This document shows positions 51,708-60,213 of a DNA stretch of 64,000 bases, in pieces. The translations under genes and the position numbers were made by a program. The notes under the pieces were generated by a model. The model had not been told where the DNA came from. It was given only the letters and a program-made list of their open reading frames with translations, and did no database searches. The stretch spans positions 5,332,001 to 5,396,000 of the forward strand of contig OW818685.1 in assembly GCA_942493245.1 (NCBI GenBank), written 5' to 3'. Numbering within the stretch: position 1 is the stretch's first letter; every line of letters begins with the position of its first letter. This DNA is from DAOPYU01 sp942493245 (lineage in GTDB: Bacteria; Sumerlaeota; Sumerlaeia; UBA8349).

Positions 51708-52873
51708 CGCGTGCGGATGAACCGGTTGGTCCGGCGCCGTAGAGGTGTCGTTTTACGCGGCGCTTCAGGCGCGGGTTGTTGCAACATCCCGTCAGAAGGA
51801 TCGGGCAGCAAGGCCTCATCCGGCTGAGGATAGGGGGTCTCTTGCGGGATCGGTCTGGCCGGGGCCGGTTTTACCACGGGGGCGGTCAGATCGGGGTTGG
51901 TCTCGCGCAGAGCCTGCAAGCGTCGCTCGATGGCCCGTTGCTGGCTCAGCAGCGCCCGCTGCTCGGCCAGATCCTGTTGGTTGAGAGGGGTCTGGGGCGT
52001 CGGGGTCAGGGATTCGTCCGGTTCGAGGGCCGGGTTTTGGCGCGGTTGTGGCGCCGTCACACGGGGGGTGGCTGCGCGCAGGCTCTGACGCGTCTGGGGG
52101 GTTTGTCTCTTGTTTGCGGGCTGTCGGGTGTTTGCCGTTTGCTTTGCGTTTTTGTCCTCGTTTTCATCATGCACTCTGACCGAGGCTTCCGGAAATTCCA
52201 GAAGGAGAATCTGGACGTCGAGTTTGTAGTTTTCTTTCAGATTTTTCAGACGGAGACGTGAGGGGGTGAGTCGGTTGATTTTGGCTTTGGGGAAATCTTT
52301 GAGTTTGGCATAGGTGGCCCGGCGGGTCAGTTGGCCGCCCTGTGTCTCGAACGATTCGACCACCGATTCATTTTTTTTGTCGAAGACGTACTCGATGGTG
52401 TGGTCCGGCGCCAATTGCACGACCAGCGAGTTTTTTCCGCCCGAGTGGCGGGCCGCTCGGCAGATTTCAAGAGGATAGCGGCCGAAGAGGTGCTTGATGT
52501 CCGCCGGCACACTTTCCTTGACCATTTCTTTGGGGAAAGTGGGTACACTCCAGAGCACCCGGGTGGTCGAGGTTGCCTCGATGTATTCGATATCCAGCGC
52601 TTTGCCCCCCATTTCCGGCACCAGTTTGGCGCGGAAGTCGCCGTTGGGATCGAATCGCAAAAACCCCAGAAAGTCCCACTCGCGGATACCGGAGGACAGG
52701 ACAACGCGCTGACTCGACTGGAGCATGGGGGGAACCCGTTCGTCCAATGCCACAAAAAGGCGCGTGGTCAGTTTCTGATCGTTCAGCAATTCCGGGCTTT
52801 GGTACCGGAACGTGTTACAGCCGCTCAACGCCGCCAACAGGAGTCCGCAGATCCAGAAGTGTCGCACAGACAT
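51704..52873 (-). CDS. Lipoprotein with long Gln/Arg/Pro-rich C-terminal tail
   Basis: A 389-residue protein. FWICGLLLAALSGC gives a clear type II signal with lipidated Cys19. Residues about 20-220 form a beta-rich domain (ALDERVPPMLQSSQRVVLSS, FDPNGDFRAKLVPEMGGKAL, VFDKKNESVVESFE) that may be a lipid-carrier fold of the LolA/LolB or DUF1571-like type, an assignment made by pattern alone. From 235 a disordered tail rich in Gln, Arg, Thr and Pro reaches the C-terminus. The next gene, an RND exporter, overlaps by four bases, so the two probably form one machine. Confidence 0.7.
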   Translation of the reverse strand: MSVRHFWICGLLLAALSGCNTFRYQSPELLNDQKLTTRLFVALDERVPPMLQSSQRVVLSSGIREWDFLGFLRFDPNGDFRAKLVPEMGGKALDIEYIEATSTTRVLWSVPTFPKEMVKESVPADIKHLFGRYPLEICRAARHSGGKNSLVVQLAPDHTIEYVFDKKNESVVESFETQGGQLTRRATYAKLKDFPKAKINRLTPSRLRLKNLKENYKLDVQILLLEFPEASVRVHDENEDKNAKQTANTRQPANKRQTPQTRQSLRAATPRVTAPQPRQNPALEPDESLTPTPQTPLNQQDLAEQRALLSQQRAIERRLQALRETNPDLTAPVVKPAPARPIPQETPYPQPDEALLPDPSDGMLQQPAPEAPRKTTPLRRRTNRFIRTR

Positions 52874-53017
52874 TTTTATTTCTCTTTCTTGTTCGGGTGT
52901 TCCTGGCCGGATTGCGGGTTTTCCCCCCGGCCCTCAAAAAATTTCGTGATTATTTTCTCTCAGAATGGAAAAACCTTCCATTGGAATAAAACAGTCCCCG
53001 AATTTTTTTTATCCGGT

Positions 53018-53743
53018 TCAAAGTCGGGTGCAGAGGTAGGTGGCAAACACCGAGTCCTGATATTCGGCCCGGTCTATGCGGAATCCCGCGCGCCGCAGAA
53101 GGCCCTCCATGATCCAGTCGCAGGTGGTGAATTCGTCACGCACATGCGCGGCGAAGTCGCCCGCCAGACCCGCGCCTCCCCGGGTTTCCATCCCTTTGAA
53201 GAGACCCTCGACATGGTCCGCGTAGTTTTCGGGGCCGAACGAGAACACGACGTCGTGCAGCCAGAGCCGCCCCCCGGGTTTCATGATGCGCGCCAGGCGG
53301 TACAGCCCGATCTGTTTCCAGAAATCGCTGAGGTGGTGCAGCGCCAGCGAACTGAGCGCCCGGTCCACCGGCTCGCCCTCGTGGGGGTAGGTCAGGAAGC
53401 CCCCGCGGTGAAACGCGATGTTGGCGATTCCGGCTTCCTGCGCTCGCGCGCGCGCGAAATCGAGCATGGCGTCCGACACGTCCACGGCATGGACCTGCCG
53501 ACACTGGGGCGCGACCTGCAGCGCGAAAATTCCCGTGCCCGCGCCGACATCCAAGACCGTGTGCTCTTCGTTTATTCCGAGGCCTTCGATAATGCGCGAG
53601 TTTTCGGCTTCCAGGTCGCGAAACTGCCGGTGGCGGGCGTCGTACGCCGCCACCTCGGCCGGGTTCGAGTAATCTTTTCCCACATATTTGAACTCATCGT
53701 ATTGCCACACGGGACGGGGTGGCTGGGGTGTTTCCGGTGTCAC
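53018..53743 (-). CDS. Class I SAM-dependent methyltransferase
   Basis: A 241-residue enzyme. The SAM site is VLDVGAGTGIFAL (about 64-76), with acidic loop VHAVDVSDAMLDFARARA and the post-II region VDRALSSLALHHLSDFW, as in the UbiE/COQ5 (Methyltransf_11/25) group. Substrate is unknown. GTG 53743 overlaps the hflX stop by four bases (GTGA), so it is the last gene of the prfA-prmC-DUF4292-hflX unit and probably coupled to hflX. About 50 residues precede the fold, rich in charged and aromatic residues. Confidence 0.9.
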   Translation of the reverse strand: MTPETPQPPRPVWQYDEFKYVGKDYSNPAEVAAYDARHRQFRDLEAENSRIIEGLGINEEHTVLDVGAGTGIFALQVAPQCRQVHAVDVSDAMLDFARARAQEAGIANIAFHRGGFLTYPHEGEPVDRALSSLALHHLSDFWKQIGLYRLARIMKPGGRLWLHDVVFSFGPENYADHVEGLFKGMETRGGAGLAGDFAAHVRDEFTTCDWIMEGLLRRAGFRIDRAEYQDSVFATYLCTRL

Positions 53744-55128
53744 GATTCTGTTTCCTCCGGGTCGCTCTCGGGTTTTTCCTCGATTTCTTCTTCCGGGCCG
53801 GGTTCCGGCAATTCTTCAATTGGCCACGTCTCGATGCGGTAGGGCGCCACGAGGTGCTCGAGTTGGGGCGCCACGCGGCATCGCAGGAGTTTCCCCTCCG
53901 GGGTGTCGCGCGATTCGAGGACTTGAGTCTCGCGATGGAGCCGCGCGACCTGCGCGTAGTGATCGTAGGGAATCCGGACGAACGCGATGCGCCCGGCGGC
54001 CAGCAGGAGGCTCTGGGTTTCTTCCAGAAGCGCGTCGAGTCCCTCACCCTTGAGGGCCGAAATCGCGACGGCGGGCGCGCGGCGAAGCGGCAGCGCGTGG
54101 ATCGCCACCGGGTCGTCGAGCAGGTCTATCTTGTTCCACACGGTCAACCGCGGGGCGTTTTCGCATCCCAGTTCGCGCAGAATGGCGTCGGTAGCCTCGA
54201 ATTCGACATCGAGTCGGGGCGACGAGGCGTCCACAAGGTGCAGGATGACGTCGGCGTAGGTGATCTCCTCGAGCGTGGCGCGGAACGCGGCCACCAGCGT
54301 GGTGGGCAGTTTGTTGATGAACCCCACGGTGTCAATCAGGCCGGTTTCCATGCCGTTGGGCAGGGTCAGGTTGCGGACCGTGGTGTCGAGGGTACAGAAG
54401 AGGCGGTCCTGAGCCAGGACGTTGGCATGAGTCAACGTGTTGAGCAGGGTGGACTTACCGGCGTTCGTGTAGCCCACGATCCCCACAATGGGCAACCCGG
54501 TCTGCTGGCGGCGCTGGCGCTGAGTCCGGCGGTGCTGGACGATGACTTTGAGGGTTTCCTCGAGCCGCCGGATGCGTTCACGCACGTGGCGGCGGTCCGT
54601 TTCGAGCTGGGTTTCACCCGGCCCGCGTGTGGCGATGCGGGCGCTGGCGCCCCCCATTTTGGCCGAGGCGATCGAAGAACCCACCAGCCGCGTCTTGAAG
54701 TAACGCGTCTGCGCCAGTTCGACCTGCGTCATGGCCTCGCGCGTTTTGGCGTGGGTGGCAAAAATATCCAGAATCACCATCGTGCGGGTCAGCACGCGGC
54801 AGCCGAACGCTTTCTCGAGGTTGCGCTGCTGGACGGGCGACACTTCGTCGTCGAACACCACCAGGTCGCACTCGCTCGATTCGATCCAGAGCGCGAGATT
54901 TTCCACGTGCCCCTTGGACAGAAGCGTGGCGGCACACGGGTCGCGCAGTTGGACGGTGCGCGTGTCGAGCACCTCGCCGCCGGCATCGGTAAAGAGGCGG
55001 ACCATTTCGGCCAGCGACTCTTCGGTTTCCTGCCGGGTCGAGGAGTCGCGCTGAATCCCCACCAGCACGGCCCGTTCCGGCGCCGGGCGCGTTGTCTGAG
55101 AGGGGGATGTTTCTTCGTTTTCCATCAT
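53740..55128 (-). CDS. hflX: GTPase HflX
   Basis: A 462-residue ribosome-associated GTPase that splits stalled or heat-damaged ribosomes. N-terminal HflX domain (about 20-180) with TRTMVILDIFATHAKTREAM and the Gly-rich RGPGETQLETDRR; G domain with G1 GYTNAGKSTLLN, G3 DTVGF and G4 NKIDLLDD. The C-terminal domain is followed by an acidic tail (EEEIEEKPESDPEET). It follows the DUF4292 gene by 10 bases. The start ATG 55128 is the first of two adjacent ATGs; no strong ribosome-binding site is seen. Confidence 0.96.
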   Translation of the reverse strand: MMENEETSPSQTTRPAPERAVLVGIQRDSSTRQETEESLAEMVRLFTDAGGEVLDTRTVQLRDPCAATLLSKGHVENLALWIESSECDLVVFDDEVSPVQQRNLEKAFGCRVLTRTMVILDIFATHAKTREAMTQVELAQTRYFKTRLVGSSIASAKMGGASARIATRGPGETQLETDRRHVRERIRRLEETLKVIVQHRRTQRQRRQQTGLPIVGIVGYTNAGKSTLLNTLTHANVLAQDRLFCTLDTTVRNLTLPNGMETGLIDTVGFINKLPTTLVAAFRATLEEITYADVILHLVDASSPRLDVEFEATDAILRELGCENAPRLTVWNKIDLLDDPVAIHALPLRRAPAVAISALKGEGLDALLEETQSLLLAAGRIAFVRIPYDHYAQVARLHRETQVLESRDTPEGKLLRCRVAPQLEHLVAPYRIETWPIEELPEPGPEEEIEEKPESDPEETES

Positions 55129-55138
55129 GCGACGGGTC

Positions 55139-56002
55139 TCATTTCTCCACCGGTGGCGCCGATTTTTTCAAGAGTTCTTCAAAAGGACGCGCCTGAATCC
55201 CGGAGTTGGCGGGCGGATCGGGCTGGAACGGACGTTCGTCCTTGATCTGACCGACGACCAGTGACTCAACCGCTTTGACGTTCAGCGTCAGGTCGTTGTT
55301 GCACAGTTCCACCTCGAATTTCGAGGGGAAGGGCGTTCCTTTGAAATCCGCGTACTCGAAATAACGCACGATCAGTTGGGGCTGATCGGCGCGGTCCAGA
55401 ACCGTCACCTTGTCCACCAGGCCGTCCTGGGTCCGCACGGTGTAGAGTTCCTTGCGGTCGTAGAGATCCTGGACGATGCTCCAGTGGTCGTCTTCCACTT
55501 TGGGCAAGGGGTTGTCTGGCACCGCGCGCAGTGAAGCGGCCAGCTCCTGGTTGACCAGCAGCGCGCGCACCACATCGGTGGGTTTCATGCCGAACAGCAC
55601 TTCCGGATGCGCGTCGAGATCCGCCACTGTTCCGCGGTAGAACTCCCCTTCTTTGGGCATATAGATGGAAGCGGTTTTACCCTTTTGAATCACCCGAAAC
55701 ATCTCGCCCTGGCGCGGATGCGACACACTCAGCACCACCCGGTCGGGGTGAAGGTAAAGCGAGTAGAGGGTCACCAGCTGGCTTCCCTTGAGCATGCCCC
55801 CCGACGCCTTCACGCTCATCTGCGCCCTCAGGTTTTCGGTGCGCGGCTGGCGTTTCTCGATCAGGGTGGCCAAGTCTCCCGCCCGCACAGGCGCGCTTTC
55901 GAAAGGCGCCACCGGCGCCTTGAACCGGCTGCACGAACTGGCCAGCAAACACAACATCCCCAGCCCGACTCCCAACATCCACCGCACCATCGTTTTCCGC
56001 AT
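55139..56002 (-). CDS. DUF4292-like lipoprotein
   Basis: A 287-residue lipoprotein: MLGVGLGMLCLLASSC ends in a lipobox with Cys about 24. The domain after it (GDLATLIEKRQPRTENLRAQ, ...LVTLYSLYLHPDRVVLSVSHPRQGEMFRVI, KGKTASIYMP) matches the DUF4292/LolB-like half-barrel found in outer-membrane lipoproteins of Bacteroidetes and Planctomycetes. Probably a lipid or lipoprotein carrier. ATG 56002, behind AAGGGG, is preferred to ATG 56020. It is placed between prmC (99 bases) and hflX (10 bases), and one gene away from the lipoprotein-RND pair. Confidence 0.82.
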   Translation of the reverse strand: MRKTMVRWMLGVGLGMLCLLASSCSRFKAPVAPFESAPVRAGDLATLIEKRQPRTENLRAQMSVKASGGMLKGSQLVTLYSLYLHPDRVVLSVSHPRQGEMFRVIQKGKTASIYMPKEGEFYRGTVADLDAHPEVLFGMKPTDVVRALLVNQELAASLRAVPDNPLPKVEDDHWSIVQDLYDRKELYTVRTQDGLVDKVTVLDRADQPQLIVRYFEYADFKGTPFPSKFEVELCNNDLTLNVKAVESLVVGQIKDERPFQPDPPANSGIQARPFEELLKKSAPPVEK

Positions 56003-56101
56003 GTTCTTTTCCCCTTCCAACGGTCTGATTTTTCCACTTGATTCCGATCCCGTCTTTTCAGAACGGGTTATGGGGTCTTTCCGGTTTTTCGAATCGCTTT
56101 T

Positions 56102-56965
56102 TCACACCCGCCGGGCGGCGACTACCCGCTCGATGCCCTGGTAGTCGTGCGTCACGTCCACCGCCTCGAAGTGTCCGCCGGTCTCGAACAGATCGCGGAC
56201 CGCTGTCGCCTGGCCCGCGCCGATCTCGAGTGCCATTCCCCCGCCGGGCCGGACCCGTTCGGCGGCCCGGGGGATCAGGGCGCGGATGGCGTCCAAGCCG
56301 TCCGGTCCGCTGAACAACGCCCCCGCCGGTTCATAGCGCACCACGTCGGGCGACAAAGTCTCCCGTTCACTCTCCGCCACATAGGGTGGGTTCGAAACCA
56401 CCCAGTCGAATGTTTCGTCCACCTCGTCCAGAAAGGAGGTGTGGACGAAACGGATCGCGTCCTCGACCCCCTGCGCCCGGGCGTTTTCGCGGGCGATGGC
56501 GAGGGCCTGTTCGGAGATGTCGGTGGCGACGATGCGCGCGCCGGGCAGGTTGACCGCCAGCGCCACGGCAATCGCGCCCGAGCCGGTTCCCACATCGGCG
56601 ATCACCGGGGTGTCCAGAGCCTTGGCCGCGCTCAAAACCCGCTCGACCAGAAATTCCGTCTCGGGCCGAGGCACCAGTACGCCGGGACCAACCTTGAATT
56701 CGATCGAAAAGAACTCGCGGCAGCCCAGAATGTAGGCGATCGGTTCGAACTGAGCGCGGCGCTTGAGTAGTTCCAGATACCGCTCGCGTTCGTTCGCGGT
56801 GAGCGGTTGGTCCCACTTCAGGTACAAGTCGAGGCGTTTCATGCCGAGCACCCGGCCCAGGAGCAGTTCCGCGTCGAGCCGCGCCCCGGACACGCCCTTG
56901 CCGCTGAGCCACTGGGCGGACTTGAGCAACGCGTCTTTGACATTCAACAGGGTCTGAACCGTCAT
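56102..56965 (-). CDS. prmC: Peptide chain release factor N5-glutamine methyltransferase
   Basis: A 287-residue enzyme that methylates the Gln of the GGQ motif in release factors, here encoded just upstream. N-terminal helical substrate domain (DAELLLGRVLGMKRLDLYL, YILGCREFFSIEFKVGPGVL), PRPETEFLVE, SAM motif ADVGTGSGAIAVAL and active-site NPPYVAESE. Length is normal. AGAGG precedes ATG 56965. The gene starts 16 bases after prfA, the arrangement usual in bacteria. Confidence 0.97.
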   Translation of the reverse strand: MTVQTLLNVKDALLKSAQWLSGKGVSGARLDAELLLGRVLGMKRLDLYLKWDQPLTANERERYLELLKRRAQFEPIAYILGCREFFSIEFKVGPGVLVPRPETEFLVERVLSAAKALDTPVIADVGTGSGAIAVALAVNLPGARIVATDISEQALAIARENARAQGVEDAIRFVHTSFLDEVDETFDWVVSNPPYVAESERETLSPDVVRYEPAGALFSGPDGLDAIRALIPRAAERVRPGGGMALEIGAGQATAVRDLFETGGHFEAVDVTHDYQGIERVVAARRV

Positions 56966-56981
56966 GAACCTCTCGCCTGGA

Positions 56982-58061
56982 TCAGTGGAATCGGCCCGCC
57001 TGGGCGAGTTTGCGCGACTGTTCGTCGCGCATCAATGCTTCGACCACTGACTCCAACTCCCCTTCCAGGATCAATTCGAGTTTGTAGAGGGTCAGTCCGA
57101 TGCGGTGGTCGGTCAGGCGGTTCTGGGGGAAATTGTAAGTCCGGATGCGTTCGCTGCGGTCGCCGGAACCCACCTGCTGGCGGCGCTGCGCGGACTCGGC
57201 ATCCTGGAGTTTCTGATTCTCCAGATCGTAGAGACGCGAGCGCAACACCTTGATAGCCTTGGCTTTATTTTTGTGCTGTGATTTTTCGTCCTGGCACGAC
57301 ACGACCAGACCCGTGGGGATGTGGGTGACCCGTACGGCCGAGTCGGTCGTGTTGACGTGCTGCCCGCCCGCGCCGCTCGAACGGAACACGTCAATGCGGA
57401 TGTCTTCGGGTTTGATGTCGAGTTCCACTTCAGAGGCTTCGGGCAGCACGGCCACGGTGATGGCCGACGTGTGGATGCGCCCCTGAGTCTCAGTCGTCGG
57501 CACGCGTTGTACGCGGTGCGTGCCGCTCTCGAACTTCAGGTAGCTGTACACCTTTTCCCCGGTTATTGAAAAAATCACTTCCTTGAACCCGCCCAGTTCG
57601 GTCGGGTTGCTCGACAGAAATTCTAGTTTCCACCCCTGTCGTTCGGCGTAGCGCGTGTACATGCGCAACAGGTCGCCCGCAAAGAGGGCGGCTTCCTCGC
57701 CCCCGGTGCCCGCGCGGATTTCCATGACGATGTTCTTTTCGTCCAATGGGTCGGCGGGTAACAGCAGGAGTTCTATTTCTTGTTCGAGTCGCTGCAATTC
57801 CGCCTCGGCCTGTTCCGTTTCCTCGCGCGCCATTTCGGCGATGCCGGGGTCCGGGTCGGAGGCCAGAATCAGGGCGTCTTCGAGGACGGTCCGCAACTTC
57901 TGATACGGAATCCATTTTTCGACGATACGGCCCAGTTCGCGGTGCTTGCGCGTGATTTCTCGGTAGCGTTCCTGATTGGTCAGCACGGCCGGATCGGCCA
58001 GCATTTCCTCGAGCCGGTTAAAGGCCTGTTCGATTTCTCGGCACTGCGTTTCGAAACCCAT
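56982..58061 (-). CDS. prfA: Peptide chain release factor 1
   Basis: A 359-residue RF1 that recognises UAG and UAA and triggers hydrolysis. The codon-recognition tripeptide is PTT in RVPTTETQGRIHTSA, the PxT type of RF1 and not the SPF of RF2. The GGQ motif is in SSGAGGQHVNTTDSAVR. Start ATG 58061 gives the family length; the open frame above it, to 59810, is antisense to the phosphoesterase gene. It leads a unit with prmC, DUF4292, hflX and a methyltransferase. Confidence 0.97.
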   Translation of the reverse strand: MGFETQCREIEQAFNRLEEMLADPAVLTNQERYREITRKHRELGRIVEKWIPYQKLRTVLEDALILASDPDPGIAEMAREETEQAEAELQRLEQEIELLLLPADPLDEKNIVMEIRAGTGGEEAALFAGDLLRMYTRYAERQGWKLEFLSSNPTELGGFKEVIFSITGEKVYSYLKFESGTHRVQRVPTTETQGRIHTSAITVAVLPEASEVELDIKPEDIRIDVFRSSGAGGQHVNTTDSAVRVTHIPTGLVVSCQDEKSQHKNKAKAIKVLRSRLYDLENQKLQDAESAQRRQQVGSGDRSERIRTYNFPQNRLTDHRIGLTLYKLELILEGELESVVEALMRDEQSRKLAQAGRFH

Positions 58062-58442
58062 AACCCGCCATTCCTGAATCTTCCGCCCGGTTTTATTCAA
58101 GACGGACGGTTTTCGTCCAGCCCCTTTTCGGGGAGAACGCAACAAAGACCCTTTTCTTTTGACACACTGGGGGGCAAAAGTACAGGAAATTGCTGTTTGA
58201 GGGAACAGGTTGGCCGGGACAAGGTTTGGGGCCGGGAATCGGTTAAATTGGACGAGAGGACCGATTGGACTGATGGGACCGGTCACACGGGAACTCTGTG
58301 CTCCGCTCCCCTGCCCCTCCCGCCTCTCTTGAACATTCCCGGGCCGTGTGCTACCATTTCTCTTCCCTGTTTCCGTGGCATGCCGGGGAAACAGGGAGCA
58401 CAGGGGCCAATCTCCTGCGTGAAGGAAAGGAATCGTTCGACC
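58062..58442. other. Divergent spacer, no gene seen
   Basis: A 381-bp divergent spacer between prfA and the phosphoesterase fusion. GACCGATTGGACTGATGGGA at about 58259-58278 resembles the family J repeat (63100-63222). I see no RNA gene or clear promoter. Confidence 0.5.
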
Positions 58443-60089
58443 GTGGCCGTGAAGATTGCCGTATTGACCGATCTGCATTACCGCCCCGGAGGCATCGGGG
58501 CCCACAACCGCAATGCCGCGCATCCTGAGGAACGCGGCGACATGGGGCATGTGTTGTGGTTGCGGGCCATCCACCGTCTCAACCGGTTGATCCGGCCCGA
58601 TGTGGTGTGTGTGCTGGGCGACCTGCTCGACGACGGCGCGGCCCCGGGCGCCGTGGACGCCTTGCGGGAGTTGCGCGGTCTGTTCGATCAGCTCAAATCG
58701 CCCTGGATCGCGTTGCCGGGGAATCACGACCCGGCTCCGGAAGTGTTCTGGAGTGTGTTCGAGCGCCCGGCGGACTGGATGGATATCGGCGGCGTCCGGT
58801 TTCTCCCATTCGCCGATCCCGAGGAGCCGGGGTTCTGCGCCTCGCGGCCCGCGGAACATCTTGAACGGATGGCCTATGCCCGCGCCGGGTGGCGCGGACC
58901 GATTGTCAGTCTCCAGCATGTCCCTCTTTTCCCACCCGGAACGAGCGACTCGCCCTTCCATTACACCAATGTTGACTCGGTGATCGCTTCCATGCGCCGC
59001 AACCGGATCGAACTGGCGCTCAGCGGGCATTACCACCCGGGGATCCGTTTTTGCGGAACCCATGCGGGCATCTGTTTTGCCACCGCACCGGCTCTGTGCC
59101 GTCCCCCGTTTGAGATGCTGATCGCCGAGGTGGAACCGGGCAGCACCGCCGGAGACGCGGATTTGATCAGCGTTGCGCGCCACGCCTTGGCGATGGACCC
59201 GCGCCTGAGGCTGACCGACCGGCACATTCACACGCAACTGGCCTACTGCGCCGAGAATGTGGACGCGCGGATCAACCTCGAGATGGCGCGGGAGTTCGGT
59301 CTGGCGGCCATCGGACTGTCCGAACACGCCGACCATTTGTATATGAACCGGTTGGGGTACTTCAGCTTCGAGGGGATTTCGCGCGGGGGCGATCTGGTCG
59401 AGATTGCTCCGGATGCGCAACAACTGCTCCCCTCCCCCGACGGGCGCAATTTCGATTTCACCCGTCCGCAGTTCAAGGTACTCGCGACGGGACCGGATGG
59501 GATTGCGCCCCAGGGGTTCGGGCGCTTTCTTGAACGCCGGATCGAACAATACCTCTCGATTGCCCGCGAGGCGGGATGCGAGTCGTGGCAGATCGGGACG
59601 GAGGTCAGCAGCGATTTCACCGGACGTCCCATGTTGGCTCCGCGCGACCGGGGGCATTTCAGTTACGTGATTGGCGCGCTGCACCAGATTTCCGAGCTCT
59701 GGCGCGAAACTCGCGACCCGGCGCGCATCCAGGACGACTTTCTGGCCACGCTCCAGCGCTTTCTCCAGCACGACTTCCAGATTCTGGCCCACCCGTTTCG
59801 TCTGTTTCACCGCGCCGGAATCGAAATCTCAGACGATCTCATGCTCACCACGATCCGCCTTATCAAGGAGGCGGGAGTTGCGGCGGAGATCAATTTCCAC
59901 ACCAACGAGCCGACGCCGGAATTCGTCCGGTTGTGTATCGAAGCCGGTATCCCGCTGACCTTCGGCGGCGACGCGCACAACCTTTACGAAATCGGCGATT
60001 TTGCTCTCCACCTCGATCTGTTGCGCCGCGCCGGGTACGACGGCGACTTGGCCGACATCCTGCTCCCCTGGCCCGACGGGGGAAAATGA
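58443..60089 (+). CDS. Calcineurin-like metallophosphoesterase fused to PHP-domain phosphoesterase
   Basis: A 548-residue two-domain enzyme. The first domain (about 1-245) is a metallophosphoesterase with its full set of metal ligands: TDLHYRP (Asp10, His12), LGDLLDD, PGNHDP, SLQHVPL and SGHYHPG. The second (about 260-545) is a PHP domain of the histidinol-phosphatase type: DRHIHTQLAYC, GLSEHADHL, GTEVSSDFTG, ILAHPFRLF and FGGDAHN, all ligands present. Both halves therefore look catalytic. Start GTG 58443 is chosen because the first strand begins there; GTG 58449 is possible. Its frame stays open upstream over prfA antisense. Dus follows downstream. Substrates unknown. Confidence 0.85.
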   Translation: MAVKIAVLTDLHYRPGGIGAHNRNAAHPEERGDMGHVLWLRAIHRLNRLIRPDVVCVLGDLLDDGAAPGAVDALRELRGLFDQLKSPWIALPGNHDPAPEVFWSVFERPADWMDIGGVRFLPFADPEEPGFCASRPAEHLERMAYARAGWRGPIVSLQHVPLFPPGTSDSPFHYTNVDSVIASMRRNRIELALSGHYHPGIRFCGTHAGICFATAPALCRPPFEMLIAEVEPGSTAGDADLISVARHALAMDPRLRLTDRHIHTQLAYCAENVDARINLEMAREFGLAAIGLSEHADHLYMNRLGYFSFEGISRGGDLVEIAPDAQQLLPSPDGRNFDFTRPQFKVLATGPDGIAPQGFGRFLERRIEQYLSIAREAGCESWQIGTEVSSDFTGRPMLAPRDRGHFSYVIGALHQISELWRETRDPARIQDDFLATLQRFLQHDFQILAHPFRLFHRAGIEISDDLMLTTIRLIKEAGVAAEINFHTNEPTPEFVRLCIEAGIPLTFGGDAHNLYEIGDFALHLDLLRRAGYDGDLADILLPWPDGGK

Positions 60090-60213
60090 CCCCGCATCCC
60101 CACGCCTCTTGCGCGTTGTTTTTCCATCCGTTATGGTGGAATTGTTTCACTTCGCCGCTCCTGCGGGTGCGGCGCGAAAGGAAATCGCCCCTGTGCGAGC
60201 CAGTCAACCGTCC

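Noticed and set aside
57780..58442. Open frame upstream of the phosphoesterase fusion, giving a possible 220-residue N-terminal extension
   Set aside because: It is antisense to prfA and then runs through a repeat-containing spacer; homology starts at 58443.
56982..59810. A 942-codon open frame on the minus strand across prfA and beyond
   Set aside because: Only the part from ATG 58061 is RF1. The upstream 583 codons are antisense to the metallophosphoesterase-PHP gene and match nothing.
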